In this document: piece after piece, positions 7,747-15,298 of the stretch
Position numbering within the stretch: position 1 is the first letter of the stretch
Layout of the letters: every line of letters starts with the position of its first letter
Source of the DNA: a virus
Virus record (IMG/VR): IMGVR_UViG_3300006071_000023
Span: 1 to 43,266 of that record
Reading direction: 5' to 3' (one strand)
Length of the DNA stretch: 43,266 bases
Notes under the pieces: model-generated
Seen by the model: the letters and a program-made list of their open reading frames with translations, nothing else
Databases searched by the model: none
Told to the model about the DNA's origin: nothing
Translations under genes and position numbers: made by a program

Positions 7747-8331
7747 ATGGCGATCCGGACCATCCTGCCGCCAACGCGCGGCCTTATCTCGCTGAACGAA
7801 GCCAAGGCGCAGCTGCGCGTGGATTTCGATGACGATGACGACCTGATCTCGGCCATCATCCTGTCCGCCTCGGCACTGGTCGAGGCCAGCGTTCAACGGC
7901 GCTATATTCCGCAGCAGATCGAGTGGATCACGGACGTGTGGAAGGACAAGATGGTCCTGCCCGTGGCGCCCGGCGGCGACTCCCAGAGCGCCGTGATCAA
8001 TTCTGTCGTCTACACCGACACCACCAGCACGCAGCGCATCCTGGACCCATCCCTGTGGTGGGACCGTCCAGCCAGCGACACCCGGTCTCTCGTGCGGCGC
8101 TGGTATGCGGTCTATCCGCTCCTGGGCGACGGGCCGGAACGCATCGTCATCAACTTCAGCATCAAGTCCACGAGCGTGGTCTCGCCCCTGGCGAAGCACG
8201 CGACGAAGATGCTGGTGAGCCACTTCTACAAGAACCCGGACGCCGTCGTCGGCGTCGAGAACCGCGACTCCTCGACCGAGATCCCGTTCGGCGTCGAGCA
8301 GCTTCTCAGCCCAGAGCGCTGGTATCAGTGA
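7747..8331 (+). CDS. Head-tail connector protein, gp6-like
   Basis: A 194-residue protein with the usual opening of gp6/YqbG-type connectors: SLNEAKAQLRVDFDDDDDLI followed by a helix (SASALVEASVQRR), then a beta-rich middle and a helical end. These proteins form a ring under the portal that closes the head and receives the tail. Position after capsid and decoration genes and before the adaptor and gp10-like genes fits. The ATG follows closely on the preceding gene. Confidence 0.85.
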   Translation: MAIRTILPPTRGLISLNEAKAQLRVDFDDDDDLISAIILSASALVEASVQRRYIPQQIEWITDVWKDKMVLPVAPGGDSQSAVINSVVYTDTTSTQRILDPSLWWDRPASDTRSLVRRWYAVYPLLGDGPERIVINFSIKSTSVVSPLAKHATKMLVSHFYKNPDAVVGVENRDSSTEIPFGVEQLLSPERWYQ

Positions 8332-8344
8332 AGGACGCCCAGAC

Positions 8345-8563
8345 ATGGAAGCGACAGTGAACGTGCGGTTCGTCCGCGACTTCGATTTCTTCCCGGGGGA
8401 CCAGACGACGGTCACCTATTACGCCCGGCCCGATGTGGTCGAGGTTTCCAGGACGGTTGCCGACCTGGCGATCGCGGCCGGCGCCGCTGAGCCCGTGACA
8501 GAGGAGCCAGAGCATGATCCCGACGCCGTCAGCGGGAAAGCTGCGATCGAGCCTGAGGTTTGA
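8345..8563 (+). CDS. Small protein of the connector module, unknown
   Basis: A 72-residue protein. The first 40 residues look beta-rich (ATVNVRFVRDFDFFPGDQTT) and the end is acidic (EEPEHDPDAV). It overlaps the following adaptor gene by 50 bp in another frame. That overlap, with the next gene's ribosome site inside it, suggests coupled translation. No family is recognised. Its compact position between two connector genes supports a real, small structural or assembly protein. Confidence 0.6.
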   Translation: MEATVNVRFVRDFDFFPGDQTTVTYYARPDVVEVSRTVADLAIAAGAAEPVTEEPEHDPDAVSGKAAIEPEV

Positions 8564-8888
8564 GCGTCAGGGCGCGGTGACCAATGTCGGCGGCGTCGCG
8601 ATCTCAGACTGGTCCTCGCCGACCGAGATCGTCGCCAGCCGGCGGGCCTTCGTGGATCCGCGCAAGGGCTCTGAAGAGGTCATTGCCGGCCGGATGGCGG
8701 GCAAGACCGATTACACCATCTGGGTCCGGTTCGACCCGAAACTCGCGTCGATCACGAACGCCGTTCGCGCCGTCAATAACCGCACGGGCGAGATCTACAA
8801 TCTCGGCCAGCCGATCGATCCCAACAACTCCCGCCAATGGTTGCTGATCCAGGCGACCTCGGGGGGCAACGCCAACGGGGAGGGGTGA
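8514..8888 (+). CDS. Head-tail adaptor (stopper), SPP1 gp16-like
   Basis: A 124-residue protein matching the phage head-tail joining family: short N-terminus (GKLRSSLRFERQG), central GSEEVIAGRMAGKTDYTIWV, and the conserved RTGEIYNLGQPIDPNNSRQW ending. Such proteins seal the portal channel after DNA filling. The ATG is preceded by GAGGAG within the previous gene. Gene order connector, adaptor, gp10-like, DUF3168-like, tail tube is the standard HK97 one. Confidence 0.82.
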   Translation: MIPTPSAGKLRSSLRFERQGAVTNVGGVAISDWSSPTEIVASRRAFVDPRKGSEEVIAGRMAGKTDYTIWVRFDPKLASITNAVRAVNNRTGEIYNLGQPIDPNNSRQWLLIQATSGGNANGEG

Positions 8889-8889
8889 C

Positions 8890-9384
8890 ATGGCCAAGAC
8901 CCAAGGCCTCGAGAAGCTTCTGGCCCAGCTCGATGAAATCCCCCGCCAGCTGCGGCAGGAACTTGCCGCCGTCGTTCAGTCAGAAACTGAAGCCCTGGCC
9001 CTGAAGGTCGCCGCGGCCTGCGCCGTGCCCCAGATCGCCGAGATGGTCCGCGCCGAGCGCGCCGCCAATGTCCAGGGTCGGGAGGTGTTCAGGTCGCGGT
9101 TGATCTCGGGCAGCGTCGTCGGCGCCAAGGGCCACGTCTACAACTCGCGCTGGGAGGAGTTCGGAACCTCTCCCCACAGCCTGGCCAAGGGCTCGCGCGT
9201 CGCCATCAAGAACCGCGACGGGACCATTCGCCGGCGGGGCAAGTTGTCCGACGCCAAGGGTGGCTGGCACCCGGGCGCGAGGGCCCGTCCATACTTCTGG
9301 CCGACCGTTCGCGCCTGGAAGCCGACCATCAAGCGCCGCATCACCGCAGCGTGCCGCAAGGCCATCAAACAGGCAGTTCAATGA
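8890..9384 (+). CDS. HK97 gp10-like tail/neck protein
   Basis: A 164-residue basic protein of the HK97-gp10 type: N-terminal helical LEKLLAQLDEIPRQLRQEL, central YNSRWEEFGTSPHSL, and PGARARPYFWPTVRAWKPTI near the end, the usual signature. The family joins tail to head. The gene begins two bases after the adaptor stop codon and overlaps the next start by four bases (ATGA). Confidence 0.85.
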   Translation: MAKTQGLEKLLAQLDEIPRQLRQELAAVVQSETEALALKVAAACAVPQIAEMVRAERAANVQGREVFRSRLISGSVVGAKGHVYNSRWEEFGTSPHSLAKGSRVAIKNRDGTIRRRGKLSDAKGGWHPGARARPYFWPTVRAWKPTIKRRITAACRKAIKQAVQ

Positions 9385-9818
9385 CGACGCCGGTCAACGC
9401 CGATCCGAGCTATGACATTCAGGTCGCGATGGCCGCGGCGCTTCTGGCCGACAGCGCAGTGACGGCGCTCGTCGGCCAGAACGTCGTCGATCCGCTGGCC
9501 GCGCCGAACACGTCATATCCGCTCATCGAGATCGGCGACGACCAGGTCATCGGCACGGCGGATCAGAGCGCGGCCGGATCAGAAGTCTATTCGACGATCC
9601 ATGTCTGGGCCAACGGCCCGTGGGGTCGCCTTGTGGCCAAGCAGATCGTCGACCAGGTGCGCCGCGTGCTCAGTGAGCCGCTGACTCTGGCCAATCATCA
9701 GATGAACTCCGCGCTCTTTCACAGCGCACGCTTCTTCGTCGACACCGACCCGACCGACCAAGGCCAGATCGCCCATGGCGTCGTGGTCTTCCAGTTTCGG
9801 ACGCTCCCGACCGTCTAG
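9381..9818 (+). CDS. Tail completion / terminator protein, DUF3168-like
   Basis: A 145-residue protein, MTTPVNADPSYDIQVAMAAA onward, with features of the DUF3168 tail-terminator group: early LLADSAVTALVGQNVVDPLA, YPLIEIGDDQV, then STIHVWANGPWGRLVAKQI. It caps the growing tail tube at the length set by the tape measure. The ATG is in a four-base ATGA overlap with the gp10-like gene, and the tail tube gene follows. Confidence 0.8.
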   Translation: MTTPVNADPSYDIQVAMAAALLADSAVTALVGQNVVDPLAAPNTSYPLIEIGDDQVIGTADQSAAGSEVYSTIHVWANGPWGRLVAKQIVDQVRRVLSEPLTLANHQMNSALFHSARFFVDTDPTDQGQIAHGVVVFQFRTLPTV

Positions 9819-9879
9819 GACGGCGGCTGCGGGCCGAGGCCTACCCTCACTTCATTGACGTCAACCTGGAGACCTTCCC

Positions 9880-10326
9880 ATGACCGCGAGCTATCCCGGC
9901 CAACTTGATACCGTCGCCCTTCTCATTCAGATCGGCGACGGCGGATCGCCAGAGGTGTTTGCGCACCCGGTGCTGATCAACCAGCAACGCTCCTACAGCA
10001 AAAAGTCGACGAGCCAGGCCACGGTCGTGCCGCGCACCGATGACCCGACGCAGCCCGGCAAGACCGTGCGCCTCCCGGTCGCCACCGACAGCGAGATCTC
10101 CGGCGACGGCATCATGGATGCCGCGTCGGCCAAGATCTACAATGACAAGGTGGGCACCATCATGAACATCAAGGTTCAGCTGGGCAGCGCGACCGGCAAC
10201 CTGATCGTCACCGGCCCCTACACCCTGGAAGACTTCACGATCACGGGCCAGAAGAAGGGCGACCTGGTCACCGTGGCGCTGAAGTTCGCCCAGGCCGACG
10301 ATCCGACCTCCTCGGCGCACGCCTGA
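9880..10326 (+). CDS. Major tail tube protein
   Basis: A 148-residue protein with the composition of tail tube subunits: beta-rich, YPGQLDTVALLIQIGDGGSP at the start, KIYNDKVGTIMNIKVQLG in the middle, and the ending FTITGQKKGDLVTVALKFAQ. It stacks as rings around the tape measure. It lies directly before the tail assembly chaperones, the invariant siphophage order, and its stop overlaps the chaperone start by one base (TGATG). Confidence 0.85.
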   Translation: MTASYPGQLDTVALLIQIGDGGSPEVFAHPVLINQQRSYSKKSTSQATVVPRTDDPTQPGKTVRLPVATDSEISGDGIMDAASAKIYNDKVGTIMNIKVQLGSATGNLIVTGPYTLEDFTITGQKKGDLVTVALKFAQADDPTSSAHA

Positions 10327-10835
10327 TGGCGGTCAAGGCAAATGGCGGCCTGGCGATCACCCTGCCGTGGGGTGACGCCGACCGCACCTTCCGCCTTCGC
10401 ATTGGCGAGTGGCGCAAGATCGAGGCGCGCACGGGCGCAGGCCCTGAGGAACTGGCCGCGCGGCTTTCGCCGTCGGTCAACGCCATCGAGAACAACCTGC
10501 CCGTGGCTCATGCGGCCGCCCTTGGCATGGTCGGCCGCTGGCGGGTCGATGATGTCCGCGAGGTGATCCTGCAGGGTCTGCTCGGCGGCGATCCGGACCT
10601 CGGTCCGGTCGGCGCGGCGACGCTGGTCAACACCTGGGTCGATGAGCGCCCGCTGCGGGAGAACGTCCAGGTGGCGTTCGCCATTGTCATGGCCTCGATC
10701 GCCGGCGTGGCCGAGGACCGTGACCTGGGGGAGCCCAAAGGGGAGGCGGACCCGACCCCGACGCGCTCCCCAACGGACGGATTCGATGGGGGGACGTCTA
10801 CCGCCGCGGCGCCCGCGCCGGTTTCCGTCCCGTAG
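10326..10835 (+). CDS. Tail assembly chaperone, gene-transfer-agent type
   Basis: A 169-residue protein. Residues 1-60 match the gene-transfer-agent tail chaperone family: GGLAITLPWGDADRTFRLRI, then GEWRKIEARTGAGPEELAAR. The end is low-complexity (Thr, Pro, Ala). Chaperones of this kind keep the tape measure soluble until tube assembly. The frame contains GGGGGG at 10788-10793, where a -1 slip would join it to the next short frame (see the following entry). Confidence 0.82.
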   Translation: MAVKANGGLAITLPWGDADRTFRLRIGEWRKIEARTGAGPEELAARLSPSVNAIENNLPVAHAAALGMVGRWRVDDVREVILQGLLGGDPDLGPVGAATLVNTWVDERPLRENVQVAFAIVMASIAGVAEDRDLGEPKGEADPTPTRSPTDGFDGGTSTAAAPAPVSVP

Positions 10836-10978
10836 ACGTCGATCAAATGACCTTCTGGGAGTTCAAGGTCGCCTGCGAAGGTTTCGAGAGCTTCCACTGC
10901 GCCCCCACAGACGAACCGGGTTCGTCGTCGCCGGACTCCGCCTCCTTCTGGAAGGCGATCGGCGTTCAAATGCATTGA
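10793..10978 (+). CDS. Second tail chaperone segment, reached by -1 frameshift
   Basis: From GAC at 10793 a frame one base behind the chaperone gene reads DVYRRGARAGFRPVDVDQMT, then FWEFKVACEGFE, and stops at 10976-10978. A helix-Gly-Pro-Met-Thr-Trp-Glu-Phe pattern is typical of the second tail chaperone, translated by slippage in most siphophages and separate in gene transfer agents. The frame is open upstream to 10724, so a -1 slip on GGG GGG (10788-10793) would fuse the parts. Alternatively the ATG at 10847 starts a separate 43-residue protein. The tape measure gene follows eight bases later. Confidence 0.68.
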   Translation, partial: DVYRRGARAGFRPVDVDQMTFWEFKVACEGFESFHCAPTDEPGSSSPDSASFWKAIGVQMH

Positions 10979-10985
10979 GGATCAC

Positions 10986-13580
10986 ATGGCCGAACGGACC
11001 GATCTCGAGCAACTGGTGTTCAGCCTTGAGGCAAGCGCCACGAAGATGAACAAGTCCATGAAGGAGGCGGCCGGGTTCATCAAGACCCAGACGTCCCTCA
11101 TGGAAAAGCAGATGGAGCAATCCGGCCAGAAGGCCTGGAGCAACTTCTACAAGCACTCCGGCAAGGAAGGCGCGGCGGCCTTCGGCAATGCCCGTCTCCA
11201 GATCATGGAGCTGGAGCACGTCCTGCGATCGGCGTCAGATGCCATCGCCTCGGGCGCCAATCCCATGCGCGTGCTGGCGCAGGAAGGCGGGCGCATCGCG
11301 CAGGTGCTGGGCAACGGCGGACTGGGCGGCGTTCTGCGGGGCGTCGTGTCGATGTTCCCGCCGGTCGTGATGGGTGTGGTCGCCGTTGGCGCCGCGCTCT
11401 ACGCCACGGCCTCCGCCGCGATGGCCTATGAGAGCGAGCAGCGCAAGGTCGTCGTGGCGCTGCTGGGCACGGCGGCGGCGTCCGGCATGACGATCCAGTC
11501 CCTCGACGACATCGTCAGCGCGGCCGACAAACTCAATCACCAGACCGAGGTGACGACCCGGAACATGGCGCTGATGTTCGCCGGCCACGGCGTCGAGGGC
11601 GTGGACAACATCAAGCAGGCCACATCGATCGTCGAGGACCTGGCGGTCTCTCTGGGCGTCAAGGCCCCTGAGGCTGCCGACCTGCTGGCCAAGGCGTTGC
11701 AGCATCCAGAGCAGGGCGTGAAGAGCCTCAACGAGGTGATGCGCGGCTTCGTGTCCGGCGCGCAGATGCACATGATTGAGCAGCTGGCCGCGACGGGCCG
11801 GGAGGGGCAAGCCCAGACTATCATGCTCCATGCTCTGAGTGAGGCCGTGGCCGGCAATGCAGAGCAGATGAGCAGTTGGAACAAGATGTGGCGCGACTTG
11901 GCGGTCAACATCGGCAACGCCTCGAATAACCTCGGCAATTTCTTGGCTCACCTGCTCGGCTACAATGATGTGTCAGACCTGCCCAAGCTCCGCGAAGAGC
12001 TTGCCGAATGGACGGCGCGGAAAAATGCGGCTGACAAGGGCTCTCGCGCATACAAGGTCGCCGAACAGGGCGAACGCGTCGTTCAGGCTCTGATCACCCC
12101 TCTGCAAGCCATCCTCGACAAGCAGACCGAACGCGGTGTCAAAAGAACGTCGGACCTGGAGGACCAACACCTTCAGGAGGTCAAGGATCGCGCGGACCCC
12201 AAGCGCGCGCAGATCGAGATGTACACCGCCGACATCGCGCGCCTCAAAAAGGCGATCGCTGATGACGCCAAGGCCGGAAAGGATACGACGGATGACCGAA
12301 AGTACCTGGCTGGCGCCGAGGCGAACCTTGAGCGCGCAAAGCGCCGCGAAACCCACATCCCGGGTTCTGGCGGAACGGACCAGACGGACAGCCAGAACAA
12401 GAGTGCGGCCGATGCTCTGAACAAGGCGCGGCTGGACCTGGCTCGCGCCGTTGCGCTCCAGGTCAAGGACGAGCAGCGCAAGACCGATCTGGAGAAGGCC
12501 GCAGTCGATGCGAATTTGACGAAGGAGCTCATGGATCTCGACGCCAAGGAAGTCGAGATCAAGAAGTCCAAGATTGATCGGAACCGACAGTCGCAGCTCA
12601 ACGATATCGAGGCGGCAAAATGGACGACGATCAACGCCGCGCTCGAAAAGAAGGCCGCCCTGGATCGGGCGCTGCGGGCCGAGCGTGACAAGGCCGATCG
12701 CACGATCGCCGATGAGATCGGCCGGGCGCGCATTGGCGAATTGCAAGATGCGCTGGGCCTGGTGAAAACCCAGGGCGAGCGCCACGATCTGCAACTGAAA
12801 ATCCTGGAGGCCGAGCAGCGCCAGGCCGACATGATCCTGGAGCAAAACCGTCAGCTAGCCCTGAAGGCCGACCCCACGCGGTCCGCCAAGATCAACAGCG
12901 AGTATGACGAACTGAAGGGGCTCCAGGACCGCCAGTATGCGAACAAGCGCGCGGGCGTCGAGGAGTCCACGCTGTCGCCCTGGGCCAATTGGGCGAAGGA
13001 CGCCACGCTGTCATCCAAGGAGGTCGGCGAGGCGGTCCAGTCCTATGCGGTCAAGAGCATGGACGAGTTCAACTCTGGCCTCGCCGACGCCATCGCCAAC
13101 GGCAAGGATCTCGGGGCGACGATGAAGTCGATCCTGCGCCAGATGGAGGCCGACCTGATCCGGTATCTGGCCAAACAGGCCGAGGTCGGACTGTTCGGCG
13201 ACGGGAAGGGCTCCGCAGGCAGCCTGTCGTCCCTGGCGGCCTTCCTGCCGCACTTTGCCGGCGGCACCAGCTCCGCGCCCGGCGGCGCGGCCCTGGTCGG
13301 CGAGCATGGGCCGGAGATCGTCAACATTCCGCGCGGTGCGGAGGTCATCCCCAACCACGTGGTCCGCAGTCTGTCCTCCCCCAGCCTGACCCGTGCCGTG
13401 GGCGGCGGCCCGACGACGATCAGCCTTCATGCGACCTACGATCTCAGCGGCGCGGTGACGAGCCAGGAGGTCAGGGCGATGATCATCCGGTCGCACCAGG
13501 AGGCCGTCGCCAAGGCGGTCGACATTGCCCGCCGCGGCGCCGCGGCGGCCGCCAACTCCGACTATCTCCTCAAGAGGTAA
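10986..13580 (+). CDS. Tape measure protein
   Basis: An 864-residue tape measure protein that sets tail length and enters the host during DNA delivery. It starts with a helical charged region, has a hydrophobic segment at about residues 110-145 (GVLRGVVSMFPPVVMGVVAV), then long Ala/Lys/Glu/Asp coiled coils (300-650). It ends with the common GGAALVGEHGPEIVNIPRG motif. At about 0.15 nm per residue a tail near 130 nm is expected. It follows the chaperones, as always in siphophages. Confidence 0.95.
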   Translation: MAERTDLEQLVFSLEASATKMNKSMKEAAGFIKTQTSLMEKQMEQSGQKAWSNFYKHSGKEGAAAFGNARLQIMELEHVLRSASDAIASGANPMRVLAQEGGRIAQVLGNGGLGGVLRGVVSMFPPVVMGVVAVGAALYATASAAMAYESEQRKVVVALLGTAAASGMTIQSLDDIVSAADKLNHQTEVTTRNMALMFAGHGVEGVDNIKQATSIVEDLAVSLGVKAPEAADLLAKALQHPEQGVKSLNEVMRGFVSGAQMHMIEQLAATGREGQAQTIMLHALSEAVAGNAEQMSSWNKMWRDLAVNIGNASNNLGNFLAHLLGYNDVSDLPKLREELAEWTARKNAADKGSRAYKVAEQGERVVQALITPLQAILDKQTERGVKRTSDLEDQHLQEVKDRADPKRAQIEMYTADIARLKKAIADDAKAGKDTTDDRKYLAGAEANLERAKRRETHIPGSGGTDQTDSQNKSAADALNKARLDLARAVALQVKDEQRKTDLEKAAVDANLTKELMDLDAKEVEIKKSKIDRNRQSQLNDIEAAKWTTINAALEKKAALDRALRAERDKADRTIADEIGRARIGELQDALGLVKTQGERHDLQLKILEAEQRQADMILEQNRQLALKADPTRSAKINSEYDELKGLQDRQYANKRAGVEESTLSPWANWAKDATLSSKEVGEAVQSYAVKSMDEFNSGLADAIANGKDLGATMKSILRQMEADLIRYLAKQAEVGLFGDGKGSAGSLSSLAAFLPHFAGGTSSAPGGAALVGEHGPEIVNIPRGAEVIPNHVVRSLSSPSLTRAVGGGPTTISLHATYDLSGAVTSQEVRAMIIRSHQEAVAKAVDIARRGAAAAANSDYLLKR

Positions 13581-13586
13581 GCTGAC

Positions 13587-14294
13587 ATGACCCTCCCGGT
13601 CTGGCCGTGGCGCCTGCTTTTGCCGGCGTCCCAGAAGACGCGTCTGGTGAACCAGGCGATCAGCGGCGGCATCTCGATCGCCGGCATGACGCAGACGATC
13701 GTGTCGTCCGGCGGCGGCCACTGGGTGTCTGACCTCTCCGGCATCAACCTCCAGACGCCCGATCAGATCCGCTGCGCGCGGGCCTGGTCGGCGCTGCTGG
13801 ACGCCGGCGCGACCTCGCTTGTCCTGCCGTTCTGGGACCTGGCGCAGGCGCCGCGCCCGACCATCGGGGGCGTGGCGGTCAAGCCGTCCCTCCCGGCGAT
13901 CACGGCGTCGGACTACTTCAACAATCCCGTCGGGTTCACGACCGCGCTCATGTCCTCGACTTGCATCGGTGCGGTGGCTCTGCGGGCGACCTCGATGGTG
14001 ATCAACATCGCCACGGGATCTGCGCTGTGCGGCGGGGAATACTTCTCGATCAACCACGCCGGGTGCGGGTGGCGGCTCTATCGGATCGCCCAGGTCACGG
14101 CCGTCAGCGGCTCGCAATACACCTGCACGATCCGCCCGCCCCTGCGCGAGGCCATCGCGACCGGCACGGCGCTGGAGTTCGACGTGCCCCGCTGCACCAT
14201 GAAACTCGTCGCCGGCCGGTCCGACAGCCTCGATCCAGACGTCGGACTTGGCCGGTTCGGCAAGGTCGACGTGGCGTTCGAAGAGGCCTTCTGA
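13587..14294 (+). CDS. Minor tail / distal tail protein
   Basis: A 235-residue protein directly after the tape measure, the position of distal tail (Dit-like) proteins that begin the tail tip. It starts MTLPVWPWRLLLPASQKTRL, is beta-rich, and ends RFGKVDVAFEEAF, the kind of end seen in distal tail proteins. Its stop overlaps the next start by one base (TGATG). The ribosome site AAGAGGTAAG overlaps the tape measure stop. The exact family is not certain. Confidence 0.6.
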   Translation: MTLPVWPWRLLLPASQKTRLVNQAISGGISIAGMTQTIVSSGGGHWVSDLSGINLQTPDQIRCARAWSALLDAGATSLVLPFWDLAQAPRPTIGGVAVKPSLPAITASDYFNNPVGFTTALMSSTCIGAVALRATSMVINIATGSALCGGEYFSINHAGCGWRLYRIAQVTAVSGSQYTCTIRPPLREAIATGTALEFDVPRCTMKLVAGRSDSLDPDVGLGRFGKVDVAFEEAF

Positions 14295-14899
14295 TGTCGA
14301 CCTCTTTCTCCTCGGCTGCCCAGACGCAGCTCCTCGGCGGCACGATCCGGCCTGCGATCTTCTTCCGCATGGCGCTGAACGACGGCAGCGTCATTCGGCT
14401 CTGGGGCGGGGTGGGCGACTTCAGCCTGCCGGCAAACGCGTTCGACGCGGCTGCGCAAACCTACCGCGGCCTTGGCCAGATCAACGATATCCCGGTGATG
14501 CAGCAGCTGCTGGGCGGCGCGGCAGAGCGGGTGAGTTTCACCATGTCCGGGGTCGACGCGACGACGGCGGCGCTGGCCGACAGCGAGGCGAACCTCGTTC
14601 GCGGCGCGCAGATCCAGGTGGGCCTGGTGCTGTTCGACAACGGCTGGCAGCCGCTCACCATCACGGGGTCGAGCATCATCCGCTGGTGCGCCGAGTATGA
14701 GGCCGACAGCCCCGGCGGGGCTCATGACGGCACGCGCTGGACCATCTCTCTCTCGGCCGCCTCGGCCTTCTCCGGCCGGCGCCGGTCCCTGATCTCACGC
14801 TACACGCCCCAGGACCAGCGCAAGCGGTCCGCCACAGACGCCTTCTGCGACAAGACGCCGCAGATCTCCGTTGGCACCAGCATCCTGTTCGGACCATGA
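14294..14899 (+). CDS. Minor tail tip protein
   Basis: A 201-residue protein of mixed beta character: IRPAIFFRMALNDGSVIRLW, then VSFTMSGVDATTAALADSEA, ending with a Cys-containing tail. It is the second gene after the tape measure and precedes the NlpC/P60-like gene, matching the position of lambda L-type or gene-transfer-agent tip proteins. A role in the tail tip hub is inferred from synteny. It overlaps its neighbours by one and four bases. Confidence 0.6.
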   Translation: MSTSFSSAAQTQLLGGTIRPAIFFRMALNDGSVIRLWGGVGDFSLPANAFDAAAQTYRGLGQINDIPVMQQLLGGAAERVSFTMSGVDATTAALADSEANLVRGAQIQVGLVLFDNGWQPLTITGSSIIRWCAEYEADSPGGAHDGTRWTISLSAASAFSGRRRSLISRYTPQDQRKRSATDAFCDKTPQISVGTSILFGP

Positions 14900-15297
14900 A
14901 CGACGATCTCTCCGACTACCTGCAATCCATCGCCGACAAGCCCTTCGCCTGGGGACAGCTGGACTGCGCCCTGTTCGCGGCCGGCTGGGTCGAGTGGTGC
15001 ACGGGCATCGACTGCACGCTTGGCCTTCGTGGCCGCTACCGCACGCAGTTGGGGTGCGGGCGTCTCCTCAAGCGGGAAGGGGGGCTCCTCGCGCTCACGC
15101 AACGTGGGGTGCGGGTCGCTGGCCTGCGCCCGACCAAGGAGCCTGCGCGCGGCGACGTCGGCGTCTGTGACGTCGTCACGACTTCGGGCGTTGGCCACGC
15201 CGTCGGCATCTGCGTCGGCGCCGGCCGATGGGCCTTCCTGGGGCTCAACGGCGTGCTTGTGACGCCTGCGCCTCACGTCGCGGCCTGGGAGTTCTAG
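14896..15297 (+). CDS. NlpC/P60-like tail tip peptidase (DUF6950-like)
   Basis: A 133-residue protein with a Cys-His layout like NlpC/P60 peptidases: the Cys motif PFAWGQLDCALFAAGWVEW (C24) near the N-terminus and GVGHAVGICVG later, where the partner His is expected. Phage proteins of this group sit beside the host-specificity gene and may cut peptidoglycan peptides during entry. It starts in an ATGA overlap and is followed at once by the 1436-residue tail protein. Active-site assignment is by eye. Confidence 0.75.
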   Translation: MNDDLSDYLQSIADKPFAWGQLDCALFAAGWVEWCTGIDCTLGLRGRYRTQLGCGRLLKREGGLLALTQRGVRVAGLRPTKEPARGDVGVCDVVTTSGVGHAVGICVGAGRWAFLGLNGVLVTPAPHVAAWEF

Positions 15298-15298
15298 G

